Positions 1-5,361 of a stretch of 6,877 nucleotides of DNA are shown here, in pieces. This DNA is from Phycisphaeraceae bacterium (GTDB lineage Bacteria; Planctomycetota; Phycisphaerae; Phycisphaerales; Phycisphaeraceae), in NCBI GenBank assembly GCA_020851395.1, contig JADZCW010000286.1, positions 1 to 6,877 of the forward strand. Reading direction: 5' to 3'. Below the pieces are notes generated by a model. That model was not told the DNA's origin. It saw only the letters and a program-made list of their open reading frames with translations, and made no database searches. Numbering within the stretch: position 1 is the first letter of the stretch; each line of letters opens with the position of its first letter. Made by a program: the position numbers and the translations under genes.

Positions 1-839
1 AGCGTGTTGCCGAAGTCGGCGTCGCCGGTCAGGCCGGCCGAGACGGGGGGACCGATGTCCAGGTCCATGTTGGCCCAGGCGCCCAGCGTGATCTCGACGC
101 GGGATTTGCCCGCCGGCAGAGCCACGGCCAGGTAGAGCGATTTGGAGATCTGGGCGTAGGGGTTGATCGTCCCGTCGCCGATCATGCCGCCGCCGTGGTA
201 CACGGTGGCCTCGAAGCGTTCATCGAGCCGGCCGTAGGTCTCGTGCATGCCGTCGGGGTCGCCGGGGATGGGCAGGTCGCTGGTCCACAGCACGTTCACG
301 GCTGCGCCCACGTTCGGGTCGTCCTGACCAGTGTCCGTGTTGGTGGCTCGGGTTTGGCCGCTGATGTGCCCGCTGAAGATGACCGTGGCGGGCTCGGAGA
401 GGGTGACGGTATCGCGGATGATGACGTCGGCGCTGACGCGTGAGAAGCCGGCGGTGACCGTGGGCTGGGGGGCCAGGGCGGGGCTGTTGTCGAGGCGGAA
501 GACGGTGGCGACGGCGGCCCGGGCTGTGCCGGCCATCAGGTCGAGCTCGGCCGCGGCCCTGGCTCGCCAGACGTGACCTCCTGGGTCGGCGACCGCTCCG
601 CCCGCGGCGGTGGGCCAGTTGTCGGATTCGTAGAGGCTCTCGGCGGCGCCGTTGACCACCGAGGGCGAGTCATAGGCGTCGTCGCCCAGGCCCAGATTGG
701 TGGTGGGAAAGCACTCAGCGGCGACGTCGGTGGTGACGCTGGCTGAGGGGTAGATCTTCGCGGCGAAAGTAGGCTGGCTGACGACGGCCATCAAAACGAC
801 GACAATCCCGAGCGGCCGATGCAGGCGCGCGGAAAACAT
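1..839 (-). CDS. Secreted protein, N-terminal part (probable PEP-CTERM-type exported protein), truncated by window edge
   Basis: The reverse strand is open from an ATG at 839-837 to the window edge: 279 complete codons, no stop. A strong Shine-Dalgarno (AAGGAGG, 844-850) lies 4 nt before the ATG and fixes the start. Residues 1-27 look like a signal peptide: basic Arg/His near the start, a hydrophobic core (GIVVVLMAVV, 11-20) and a small-residue cleavage region (QPTFA/A, near 26-27). The mature part is Ala/Gly/Asp/Thr-rich with alternating beta-like segments (TVTLSEPATVIFSGHIS at 144-160, SRVEITLGAW at 246-255) and no transmembrane helix. I recognise no enzymatic motif. The end visible here (SAGLTGDADFGNT, 267-279) resembles the region just before the C-terminal 'VPEP' sorting signal in many planctomycete and proteobacterial PEP-CTERM proteins, but that tag would lie outside the window. 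So export is well supported, the PEP-CTERM class is inference, and the function is unknown. The gene runs divergently from ubiE. Confidence 0.85.
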   Translation of the reverse strand, partial: MFSARLHRPLGIVVVLMAVVSQPTFAAKIYPSASVTTDVAAECFPTTNLGLGDDAYDSPSVVNGAAESLYESDNWPTAAGGAVADPGGHVWRARAAAELDLMAGTARAAVATVFRLDNSPALAPQPTVTAGFSRVSADVIIRDTVTLSEPATVIFSGHISGQTRATNTDTGQDDPNVGAAVNVLWTSDLPIPGDPDGMHETYGRLDERFEATVYHGGGMIGDGTINPYAQISKSLYLAVALPAGKSRVEITLGAWANMDLDIGPPVSAGLTGDADFGNT

Positions 840-899
840 AGGGCCTCCTTGTGGCTCTAGACCGCCAGTATGGCATTGAGGTGCAGTGACAATGCGAGA

Positions 900-929
900 A
901 TTTTAATTCAGACTATCTTGTCTTGCCAA
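900..929 (-). promoter_or_regulatory. Candidate sigma-70-type promoter for the secreted-protein gene
   Basis: On the minus strand, TTGGCA (924-929) is followed after 18 nt by TAAAAT (900-905), close to the -35 and -10 consensus. It lies in a locally AT-rich patch about 60 nt upstream of the ATG at 839. Transcription would start near 893 and give a leader of roughly 55 nt. This rests on sequence similarity only; planctomycete promoter consensus is poorly defined. Confidence 0.33.
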
Positions 930-989
930 TGTGCGGGACGGGCCGTCGAAGCGGTCTTTTGCCGCGCACCGACAAGTTTGCGTCACTAC

Positions 990-1018
990 TTACATACCTA
1001 TTTGCTGACCCTGATAAT
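990..1018 (+). promoter_or_regulatory. Candidate promoter reading toward ubiE
   Basis: TTACAT (990-995), a 17-nt spacer and GATAAT (1013-1018) form a reasonable sigma-70-like pair on the plus strand. A transcript from here would carry a leader of about 200 nt before the ubiE GTG at 1232, long for such a gene, so a closer undetected promoter is also possible. Confidence 0.25.
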
Positions 1019-1079
1019 CTGGAGGACTTGTGAGGATGCGGCGTTCTGAGCGTGGATGCACGGCAGTGCCAGCTCGTTT

Positions 1080-1145
1080 TTACCATCTGCTTTGCAGCAA
1101 TTCCTCCACGCCCTGGGCGTCCATGGGTCTGGTGAGGAAGAACCC
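1080..1145 (-). pseudogene. Possible relic of an EAL-domain (c-di-GMP phosphodiesterase) C-terminus
   Basis: Read on the minus strand, 1145 down to the TAA at 1080-1082 encodes 21 residues containing GFFLTRPM, then EELLQ. EAL domains characteristically end with a '(Q)GF/Y-x-F/L-S/T-R/K-P-L/M' strand followed by an acidic, Leu-rich helix ('...EELL'), and this stretch has the same order and spacing. No EAL, DDFG or other catalytic motif is found upstream. The frame stays open above 1145 but becomes a Pro/Ser-rich sequence unlike the family, and ubiE begins on the other strand at 1232. The likeliest reading is the tail of a deleted gene. A 21-residue match can also arise by chance, so confidence is low. 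Confidence 0.3.
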
Positions 1146-1231
1146 TGGGATCGGCGGTGCTGATCGGCCTTGGAGGGTCAAGTCCGCCGCGGTTGGGTGA
1201 TTCTGGTACATTCGCTGGCACAGAGGTTTAG

Positions 1232-2128
1232 GTGATTCCGGGCCGGTGGGTCCGGGGCCTGACTCAAAGGGATGTGGGTGCGGCGGCGTTGATGGACGAA
1301 TCCCAGCCAGTCTGGTCGCGGCAGCAGCTCAGCGACCCGCACGCGGTGGCGGACAAGGCCAGCCGGGTGCGGGCGATGTTCGCGGCCATCGCGCCGAGCT
1401 ATGACCTGAACAACCGGGTGCACTCGCTGTGGCTGGACCAGCTCTGGCGGAGGCGGGCGGTCAGGGCGGCGGGGCTGCGGGCGGGCGAGCGCGTGCTGGA
1501 CGTGGCGTGCGGGACGGGGGACCTGGCCTTTGCCTTCGCCCGGGCGCTGGTGAAGTTGCGGCGGTCGGAGGATCCCCCGGCAGAGCCGGGGGCTGAGACT
1601 GTCGGGGGTAACTCCGGGGTTAACTCCGGGGGCGTGGTGGGCGTGGACTTCACGCCGGCGATGTTGGAGATCGCGGCTAGGAAGATGGCGCGGAAACAGA
1701 TCGGCGTGCCGGTGGGGTTCGAGGCGGGCGACGCGATGCGGCTGCCGGCCGTCGACGCTAGCGTGGACGTGGTGAGCATCGCCTTCGGCATCCGCAATGT
1801 GGCGGACCCACGCAAGGCGATGGGGGAGTTCTATCGTGTGCTGCGGCCGGGCGGGCGGTTGATCGTGCTGGAGTTCAGTTTGCCGGAGAACGCGATCCTG
1901 CGCGGCCTCTATCAGTTCTATTTCCAGAAGATCCTGCCGTGGACGGCGTCGCTGATCGCGCGCGATCGCACGGGGGCGTATCGCTACCTGCCCAAAAGCG
2001 TGAGCACATTCCTGGGGCGGGAGGCGATGACGCGGATGATGCACGAGGCCGGCTTCGGCGCGGTCAGCCAGAAGGTGCTGTCGCTGGGCATCGCGGTGAT
2101 CTACCGGGCTGACAAGACAGCGGGATAG
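1232..2128 (+). CDS. ubiE: UbiE/MenG-type demethylmenaquinone (ubiquinone) C-methyltransferase
   Basis: This is an S-adenosylmethionine-dependent methyltransferase that C-methylates the quinone ring in the last step of menaquinone (or ubiquinone) synthesis, acting on a membrane-embedded substrate. In 298-residue numbering: an N-terminal helix with FAAIAPSYDLNNRVHS (50-65), SAM-binding motif I VLDVACGTGDLA (88-99), VVGVDFTPAMLEIA (135-148) with the acidic ribose-binding residue, GDAMRLP (166-172), FGIRNV (185-190), the family signature RVLRPGGRLIVLEFS (202-216), and YRYLPKSVSTF (250-260). All key motifs are intact. Residues about 108-134 are an extra Pro/Gly/Asn/Ser-rich insertion where relatives have a short turn; it is built from DNA repeats. 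The GTG at 1232 follows AGAGG (1222-1226) by 5 nt. The ATG at 1292 (residue 21) lacks a ribosome site but fits the usual N-terminus better, so the first 20 residues are doubtful. The gene converges on the DUF2231 gene with a 29-bp gap. Confidence 0.93.
   Translation: MIPGRWVRGLTQRDVGAAALMDESQPVWSRQQLSDPHAVADKASRVRAMFAAIAPSYDLNNRVHSLWLDQLWRRRAVRAAGLRAGERVLDVACGTGDLAFAFARALVKLRRSEDPPAEPGAETVGGNSGVNSGGVVGVDFTPAMLEIAARKMARKQIGVPVGFEAGDAMRLPAVDASVDVVSIAFGIRNVADPRKAMGEFYRVLRPGGRLIVLEFSLPENAILRGLYQFYFQKILPWTASLIARDRTGAYRYLPKSVSTFLGREAMTRMMHEAGFGAVSQKVLSLGIAVIYRADKTAG
1574..1631 (+). repeat. GC palindrome plus 12-nt tandem repeat inside ubiE
   Basis: A perfect inverted repeat, CCCCCGG (1574-1580) and CCGGGGG (1586-1592) around a CAGAG loop, is followed by two direct copies of TAACTCCGGGG (1609-1619 and 1621-1631, period 12 nt). 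Together they encode most of the non-conserved insertion in the methyltransferase; the direct copies give the peptide NSGV-NSGG. The length keeps the reading frame. Confidence 0.8.
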
Positions 2129-2157
2129 ACCGGTGGCGCTCGGTCGCGGATGATTGC

Positions 2158-2883
2158 TCAGGGGGCCGTGCGTTTGAAGACGGTCTGTTTGGAGCCGGGC
2201 CTCCAGTCGGGCCTGGGCTTGGCATCGGCGTCGGATGGCTCGGCCGCGGGTTGCGGCTCGGGCTCGAGGACAGGTTGCGTGGCCGGCGCGGGGGCGGGCT
2301 CTGGTGCGACGTGGACCGGAGCGGGTTTAGGAGTGGGCTTCGGAGCAGGGGCCGGCTCCACCACGACGGGGGCTGGAGGCGGGGGTGCGGGCGTGGTCAT
2401 GGGGGGCACGCCGACGCCGTGGGCGTAGACGAGGTTGCCGCCGAGGTAGGCCGTGTAGCCGATCCAGCCCGCGGCGACCAGGCCGGCGAGCAGGGCGATC
2501 ACGGCGCCGGCCACACGCAGGGGACGGATGGCCGAGAACGCGACGAGCAAGGCGGGCAGCGCCAGGGTCATCCAGACGCCCTCGCCCATCTCCTCGTGAT
2601 CCGAGAGCATTTCCTGCGCGGCCGGGGCGAGCTGGACATGGAGCTGGTCAAGGATGTGTTCCTCCGAGGCGTGACCGGCCCGCATGGCCAGGACGGCGGC
2701 GATCAGGCCCAGGAGGTAGACCGCCACGATCGACCAGCGCAGGGGCGACGATCGGCCGAGGTTGATCAGGAAGATGATCAGCAGCACCAGGCCCAGGAAG
2801 GCCACGGCTACGGGGAAATGAACCAGGGCCGCGTGCTGACGGTGGGGGTCGTTGACCAGTTCAGTGATCATGTCCGCAAGCAT
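2158..2883 (-). CDS. DUF2231-family four-helix membrane protein with Pro/Ala-rich C-terminal tail
   Basis: A 241-residue inner-membrane protein of unknown function. The N-terminus HAALVHFPVAV (17-27) and the end of the last helix, LGGNLVYAHGVGV (147-159), match the hallmarks of the DUF2231 family ('HP-x-x-VHFP', 'GG-x-LVY-x-HGVG'). Hydrophobic segments lie near 18-42, 50-67, 103-119 and 124-146. The loops at 43-49 and 120-123 carry Arg and are probably cytoplasmic. That puts the N-terminus, the acidic loop 68-102 and the C-terminus outside, so H14, H17, H22, H71, H76, H82, H96 and H155 would face the same side. Residues 160-241 form a low-complexity Pro/Ala/Glu/Lys tail ('PAPKPTPKPAP') ending in a basic segment, unusual for the family. 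The start ATG (2883) has GGAG (2891-2894) 7 nt upstream; ATG at residue 5 is an alternative. It lies 159 bp downstream of glyA on the same strand, so co-transcription is possible but not evident. Confidence 0.82.
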   Translation of the reverse strand: MLADMITELVNDPHRQHAALVHFPVAVAFLGLVLLIIFLINLGRSSPLRWSIVAVYLLGLIAAVLAMRAGHASEEHILDQLHVQLAPAAQEMLSDHEEMGEGVWMTLALPALLVAFSAIRPLRVAGAVIALLAGLVAAGWIGYTAYLGGNLVYAHGVGVPPMTTPAPPPPAPVVVEPAPAPKPTPKPAPVHVAPEPAPAPATQPVLEPEPQPAAEPSDADAKPRPDWRPGSKQTVFKRTAP

Positions 2884-2951
2884 GGGTGTGCTCCGTTGGA
2901 TCGATTGGTGTGATCAAGCACGCTCGCCGCAGAGATGCAGGTTGCTCGTCG

Positions 2952-2977
2952 GGCGCGGAGACGGTGGATGCCGCGCC
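2952..2977. repeat. GC-rich inverted repeat in the glyA to DUF2231 spacer
   Basis: GGCGCGG (2952-2958) and CCGCGCC (2971-2977) are perfectly complementary, with a 12-nt loop. On minus-strand RNA this would form a 7-bp stem downstream of glyA and about 70 nt upstream of the DUF2231 start. No U-tract follows, so it is not a textbook terminator; it could be a processing or attenuation hairpin, or chance in GC-rich DNA. Confidence 0.4.
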
Positions 2978-3042
2978 GGTTGGTGGTGGAGTGATGTCGT
3001 GCGGGAACTGGGCACCCTCTGTCGTGTGATTCTAACAAACCA

Positions 3043-4332
3043 TCAATGAGCCATGGGGAACTGACGGGCCAGCTCAGCCACGTCGGCGCGGACGACGGCG
3101 ATGGTCTTCTCGTCGCCGCGACTGGCGAGGGTGCGATGGATCAGATCGGCCACCTGGCGGATCTGCGGCTCCCGCAGGCCTCGGGTGGTCAGGGCGGGGG
3201 TGCCCAGGCGCAGGCCGCTGGTGACGAAGGGGGTGCGGTCTTCCTTGGGCACGGTGTTCTTGTTGGTGATGATGCCGGCCTGCTCGAGCCAGAGGGCGGC
3301 GGCCTTGCCGGTGAGCTCCTTGTCGGTCTTGCGGAGGTCCAGCAGGATCAGGTGGTTGTCGGTCCCGCCGGAGATGATGCCGTAGCCCTTGGCGGTCAGC
3401 TCGGCGGCGAGGACCTTGGCGTTGGCGACGATCTGCTTGGCGTAGTCCTTGAAGGAGGGCCGCAGCGCTTCGCCGAAGCAGACGGCCTTGCCGGCGATCA
3501 CGTGCATGAGCGGGCCGCCCTGCGTGCCGGGGAAGACGGCCTTGTCGATCTTGGTCGCCAAGTCGGGGTCGTTGGTCATGATCAGGCCGCCACGCGGGCC
3601 GCGGAGGGTCTTGTGCGTGGTGGTGGTCACGACGTGGCAGTGCGGGAACGGCGAGGGATGCACGCCCGCGGCAACAAGGCCCGCGATGTGGGCGATGTCG
3701 GCCATCAGGAGCGCGCCGCACTCATCGGCAATGGCCCGGAAGCGGGGGAAGTCGATGATCCGCGAGTAGGCGGAGTAGCCGCAGATCAGGAGCTTGGGCT
3801 TGTGCTGCAGGCACAGGGCGCGGACGGCGTCGTAGTCGATGTGGCCCCAGTCGGGGCGCTTCTCGTCGTAGACCAGGGGGTAGTGCACGGGCTTGAACCA
3901 CTTGCCCGAGAGGTTGACCGGCGAGCCGTGGGTGAGGTGCCCGCCCTCGGACAGGACGATCGAGGCGTAGACGTCGCCGGGCTCGAGCAGGGCGAAGAAG
4001 ACGGCCGTGTTGGCCGAGGCGCCCGAGTGCGGCTGGACGTTGGCGAACTGGCAGTTGAAGAGCTTCTTGGCGCGGTCGATGGCGAGCTGCTCGACGGCGT
4101 CGTAGTAGGTGCAGCCGGAGTAGTAGCGCTTGGTGGGGTAGCCCTCGCAGTACTTGTTGGTCAGGCAGGAGCCGACGGCCTCCATGACGGCCGGCGAGGT
4201 GTGATTCTCGCTGGCGATCATCTCGAGGGTGGTCTCCTGTCGCTCCTCCTCCGACCGGATCATCTGATAGATATCCGGGTCGGACTGGGCGAGGTGGGTG
4301 AGGGTTGCGGCGGCGTCGAGTTGGGTGGGCAT
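3043..4332 (-). CDS. glyA: Serine hydroxymethyltransferase
   Basis: A cytosolic PLP enzyme that interconverts serine plus tetrahydrofolate with glycine plus 5,10-methylene-tetrahydrofolate, the main source of one-carbon units. At 429 residues it is full length (E. coli GlyA has 417). Visible motifs: EMIASENHTSPAV (37-49), EGYPTKRYYSG (63-73), the cofactor phosphate-binding region NVQPHSGASAN (98-108), LSEGGHLTHG (127-136), ADIAHIAGLVAAG (211-223) with Asp211 and His214 contacting PLP, and TTTTHKTLRGPRGG (236-249), where K241 is the Schiff-base lysine. SGLRLGTPALTTRG (372-385) is the conserved C-terminal substrate-binding Arg region. All catalytic residues are present. The ATG (4332) has only a weak ribosome site (AGAG, about 3 nt away) but gives the normal N-terminal length. 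The gene begins 41 bp after the stop of the TIM-barrel gene on the same strand, consistent with one operon driven from the 5264-5292 promoter. Confidence 0.97.
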   Translation of the reverse strand: MPTQLDAAATLTHLAQSDPDIYQMIRSEEERQETTLEMIASENHTSPAVMEAVGSCLTNKYCEGYPTKRYYSGCTYYDAVEQLAIDRAKKLFNCQFANVQPHSGASANTAVFFALLEPGDVYASIVLSEGGHLTHGSPVNLSGKWFKPVHYPLVYDEKRPDWGHIDYDAVRALCLQHKPKLLICGYSAYSRIIDFPRFRAIADECGALLMADIAHIAGLVAAGVHPSPFPHCHVVTTTTHKTLRGPRGGLIMTNDPDLATKIDKAVFPGTQGGPLMHVIAGKAVCFGEALRPSFKDYAKQIVANAKVLAAELTAKGYGIISGGTDNHLILLDLRKTDKELTGKAAALWLEQAGIITNKNTVPKEDRTPFVTSGLRLGTPALTTRGLREPQIRQVADLIHRTLASRGDEKTIAVVRADVAELARQFPMAH

Positions 4333-4373
4333 AGGCTCTGGGGAATGAATAGGGGTGCGGTTGATGAATTAAG

Positions 4374-5219
4374 TCAGGCCACGGCCAGGACTTGTCGGAT
4401 GGTTTTGACGGTCAGGCCGGCGGACTCGGCGGGGGGTTTCTGGGCCATCGTCGGGTCGAACGGCTCGGCCGCGACAGGGCCATCATAGGCCAGCTTGCGG
4501 AGTGAGCCAACAAAGCCCTTCCAGTCGATGACGTTGGTCACCCCGGGCAGCGCCCGCTCGTTGTCGATCTGCTCCTCGCGTGACCGGCCGGAGCGGGCGT
4601 CGCAGACGTGGACGAGGACGATCTTCTCATTCGAGAGCTTGTGGGTGATGTCGTCGGCCGTGGCGCCGGAGCAGTGCCAGTGGAAGCTGTCCAGGAGCAC
4701 ACCCATATTGGGTAGGCCGATGGCGTCGAGCAATTGCAGGAGCTGATCCAGCGTGTGGATGAAGGGGTATTTCTGCGAACGTACCAGCGTCATCGGGGCG
4801 ACGAACTCGACGCCCAGGCGGATGCCGGAATCGCGGAGGACCTGGCCGATCTTGCGCAGACGGTCGGCGTGACGCTTGAAGTTGGTGTCGTAGTCGAGCT
4901 CATTGTGGCAGGGCATCATCCAGGTGCTGGTGCGCGTGACGCCGAGGGAGCTGAGCTTAGGGGCGATCTTCTTGAGCTCGGCCATGTCCTTCTCGAACTT
5001 CTCGTCGCTGCTACGGAACTCGACGGGCATGGGGAAGCAGCCCCAGCGCAGGCCGGCGGCGCGGAGCTGGTCATTGAAGATCTTGGGATCGGGCGCGGCC
5101 ATGATCTGGCCGACGGGGGCGTCGACGCCCTCGAAGCCGGCGGTGCGTGCGAGCTGGACGAGCTGATCAAAGGGCATGTTCGGGATGCCCACGGCGCCCG
5201 GGCTGAGGTCGACGTACAT
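4374..5219 (-). CDS. Xylose-isomerase-like TIM-barrel sugar isomerase/epimerase family protein
   Basis: A 281-residue protein of the AP-endonuclease-2/xylose-isomerase-like TIM-barrel superfamily, usually metal-dependent enzymes that isomerise, epimerise or dehydrate sugars and polyols. Numbering from the ATG at 5219: an N-terminal strand with LVQLARTAGFEGVDAPV (20-36), the metal-site candidates GVEF (E138), LLDSFHWHCSG (D177, H180, H182), LVHVCDA (H204, D207) and AAEPFDP (E242), plus the family's common ALPGVTNVIDW segment before the last strands. Substrate is not readable from sequence: inosose dehydratase-, hydroxypyruvate isomerase- and tagatose-epimerase-like members all look similar. 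I chose the ATG at 5219 because GGAG (5226-5229) sits 6 nt upstream; a TTG four codons earlier overlaps that ribosome site. The gene leads into glyA (41-bp gap) and is divergent from the PfkB kinase, suggesting a role in sugar or hydroxy-acid metabolism. Confidence 0.87.
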   Translation of the reverse strand: MYVDLSPGAVGIPNMPFDQLVQLARTAGFEGVDAPVGQIMAAPDPKIFNDQLRAAGLRWGCFPMPVEFRSSDEKFEKDMAELKKIAPKLSSLGVTRTSTWMMPCHNELDYDTNFKRHADRLRKIGQVLRDSGIRLGVEFVAPMTLVRSQKYPFIHTLDQLLQLLDAIGLPNMGVLLDSFHWHCSGATADDITHKLSNEKIVLVHVCDARSGRSREEQIDNERALPGVTNVIDWKGFVGSLRKLAYDGPVAAEPFDPTMAQKPPAESAGLTVKTIRQVLAVA

Positions 5220-5263
5220 GACAGGCTCCAAAAAGCGGTTGGGGGACCGTTGGAAGAAGCCAA

Positions 5264-5292
5264 ATGATCCGAAGGCGAGTCGCGGCCGTCAA
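5264..5292 (-). promoter_or_regulatory. Candidate promoter for the TIM-barrel/glyA cluster
   Basis: On the minus strand, TTGACG (5287-5292, five of six matches to the -35 consensus) is followed after exactly 17 nt by GATCAT (5264-5269, four of six at -10). Transcription would start near 5257, giving a leader of about 38 nt with the GGAG ribosome site close to its end. The -35 abuts the C-tract arm of the inverted repeat at 5294-5335, so anything binding or folding there could affect this promoter. Confidence 0.38.
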
Positions 5293-5293
5293 A

Positions 5294-5337
5294 CCCCCGC
5301 CCCTGACGACCCGATTCACTTCCGGGGGGCGGGGGGG
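5294..5337. repeat. C-tract/G-tract inverted repeat in the divergent promoter region
   Basis: The left arm CCCCCGCCCC (5294-5303) pairs perfectly with GGGGCGGGGG (5326-5335) across a 22-nt loop. The right arm lies inside a longer purine run of six G, one C and seven G (5324-5337). It sits midway between the divergent TIM-barrel and kinase genes. The run could support a hairpin, or a G-quadruplex-like or triplex structure on the plus strand, but function is unproven. Confidence 0.6.
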
Positions 5338-5346
5338 TTAAGGTTT

Positions 5347-5355
5347 TGATACATT
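5347..5355 (+). promoter_or_regulatory. Candidate extended -10 element for the sugar kinase
   Basis: TGATACATT (5347-5355) fits an extended -10 (TG-n, then four of six matches to TATAAT). Its end is 6 nt from the ATG at 5362, the distance expected if transcription starts on the A of the start codon, i.e. a leaderless mRNA. That would also explain the absence of a Shine-Dalgarno. No recognisable -35 precedes it; the -35 position falls in the G-tract. Confidence 0.28.
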
Positions 5356-5361
5356 TGCGGG

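Larger units (their letters stand above)
840..1231. other. 392-bp divergent intergenic region
   Basis: This stretch separates the minus-strand secreted-protein gene from ubiE. It is more AT-rich than the flanking genes in its left half (about 890-1020). It holds candidate promoters on both strands (900-929 minus, 990-1018 plus) and a short minus-strand stretch resembling the tail of an EAL domain (1080-1145). I see no tRNA, riboswitch-like fold or long inverted repeat. A 102-residue minus-strand open frame (913-1221) crosses the region but resembles no protein I know and has neither a convincing ribosome site nor family motifs. Confidence 0.6.

Noticed and set aside
1030..1200. Small plus-strand ORF (GTG 1030 or ATG 1036 to TGA 1198) preceded by GGAGG at 1021-1025
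   Set aside because: The ribosome site and the upstream candidate promoter are suggestive, but the 54-56 residue product has no hydrophobic segment, domain or codon pattern arguing for a real protein, and it overlaps the antisense EAL-like stretch.
1178..2044. Minus-strand open frame of 288 codons opposite ubiE
   Set aside because: Arg/His/Pro-rich shadow translation; all UbiE motifs lie on the plus strand in this span.
2128..2145. GACCG/CGGTC inverted repeat between the convergent ubiE and DUF2231 stops as a bidirectional terminator
   Set aside because: Only a 5-bp stem with an 8-nt loop and no T-tract on either side; easily chance in this composition.
2251..2913. Plus-strand open frames opposite the DUF2231 gene, including a Gly-rich one at 2150-2428
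   Set aside because: They mirror the Pro/Ala-rich tail and membrane helices of the real minus-strand gene; no ribosome sites or motifs.
3046..4488. Plus-strand open frame of 480 codons opposite glyA and the end of the TIM-barrel gene
   Set aside because: The translation is Gly/Val/Asp/Leu-rich low-complexity sequence with no motifs, as expected for the antisense of GC-biased codons. The opposite strand encodes a fully conserved glyA.
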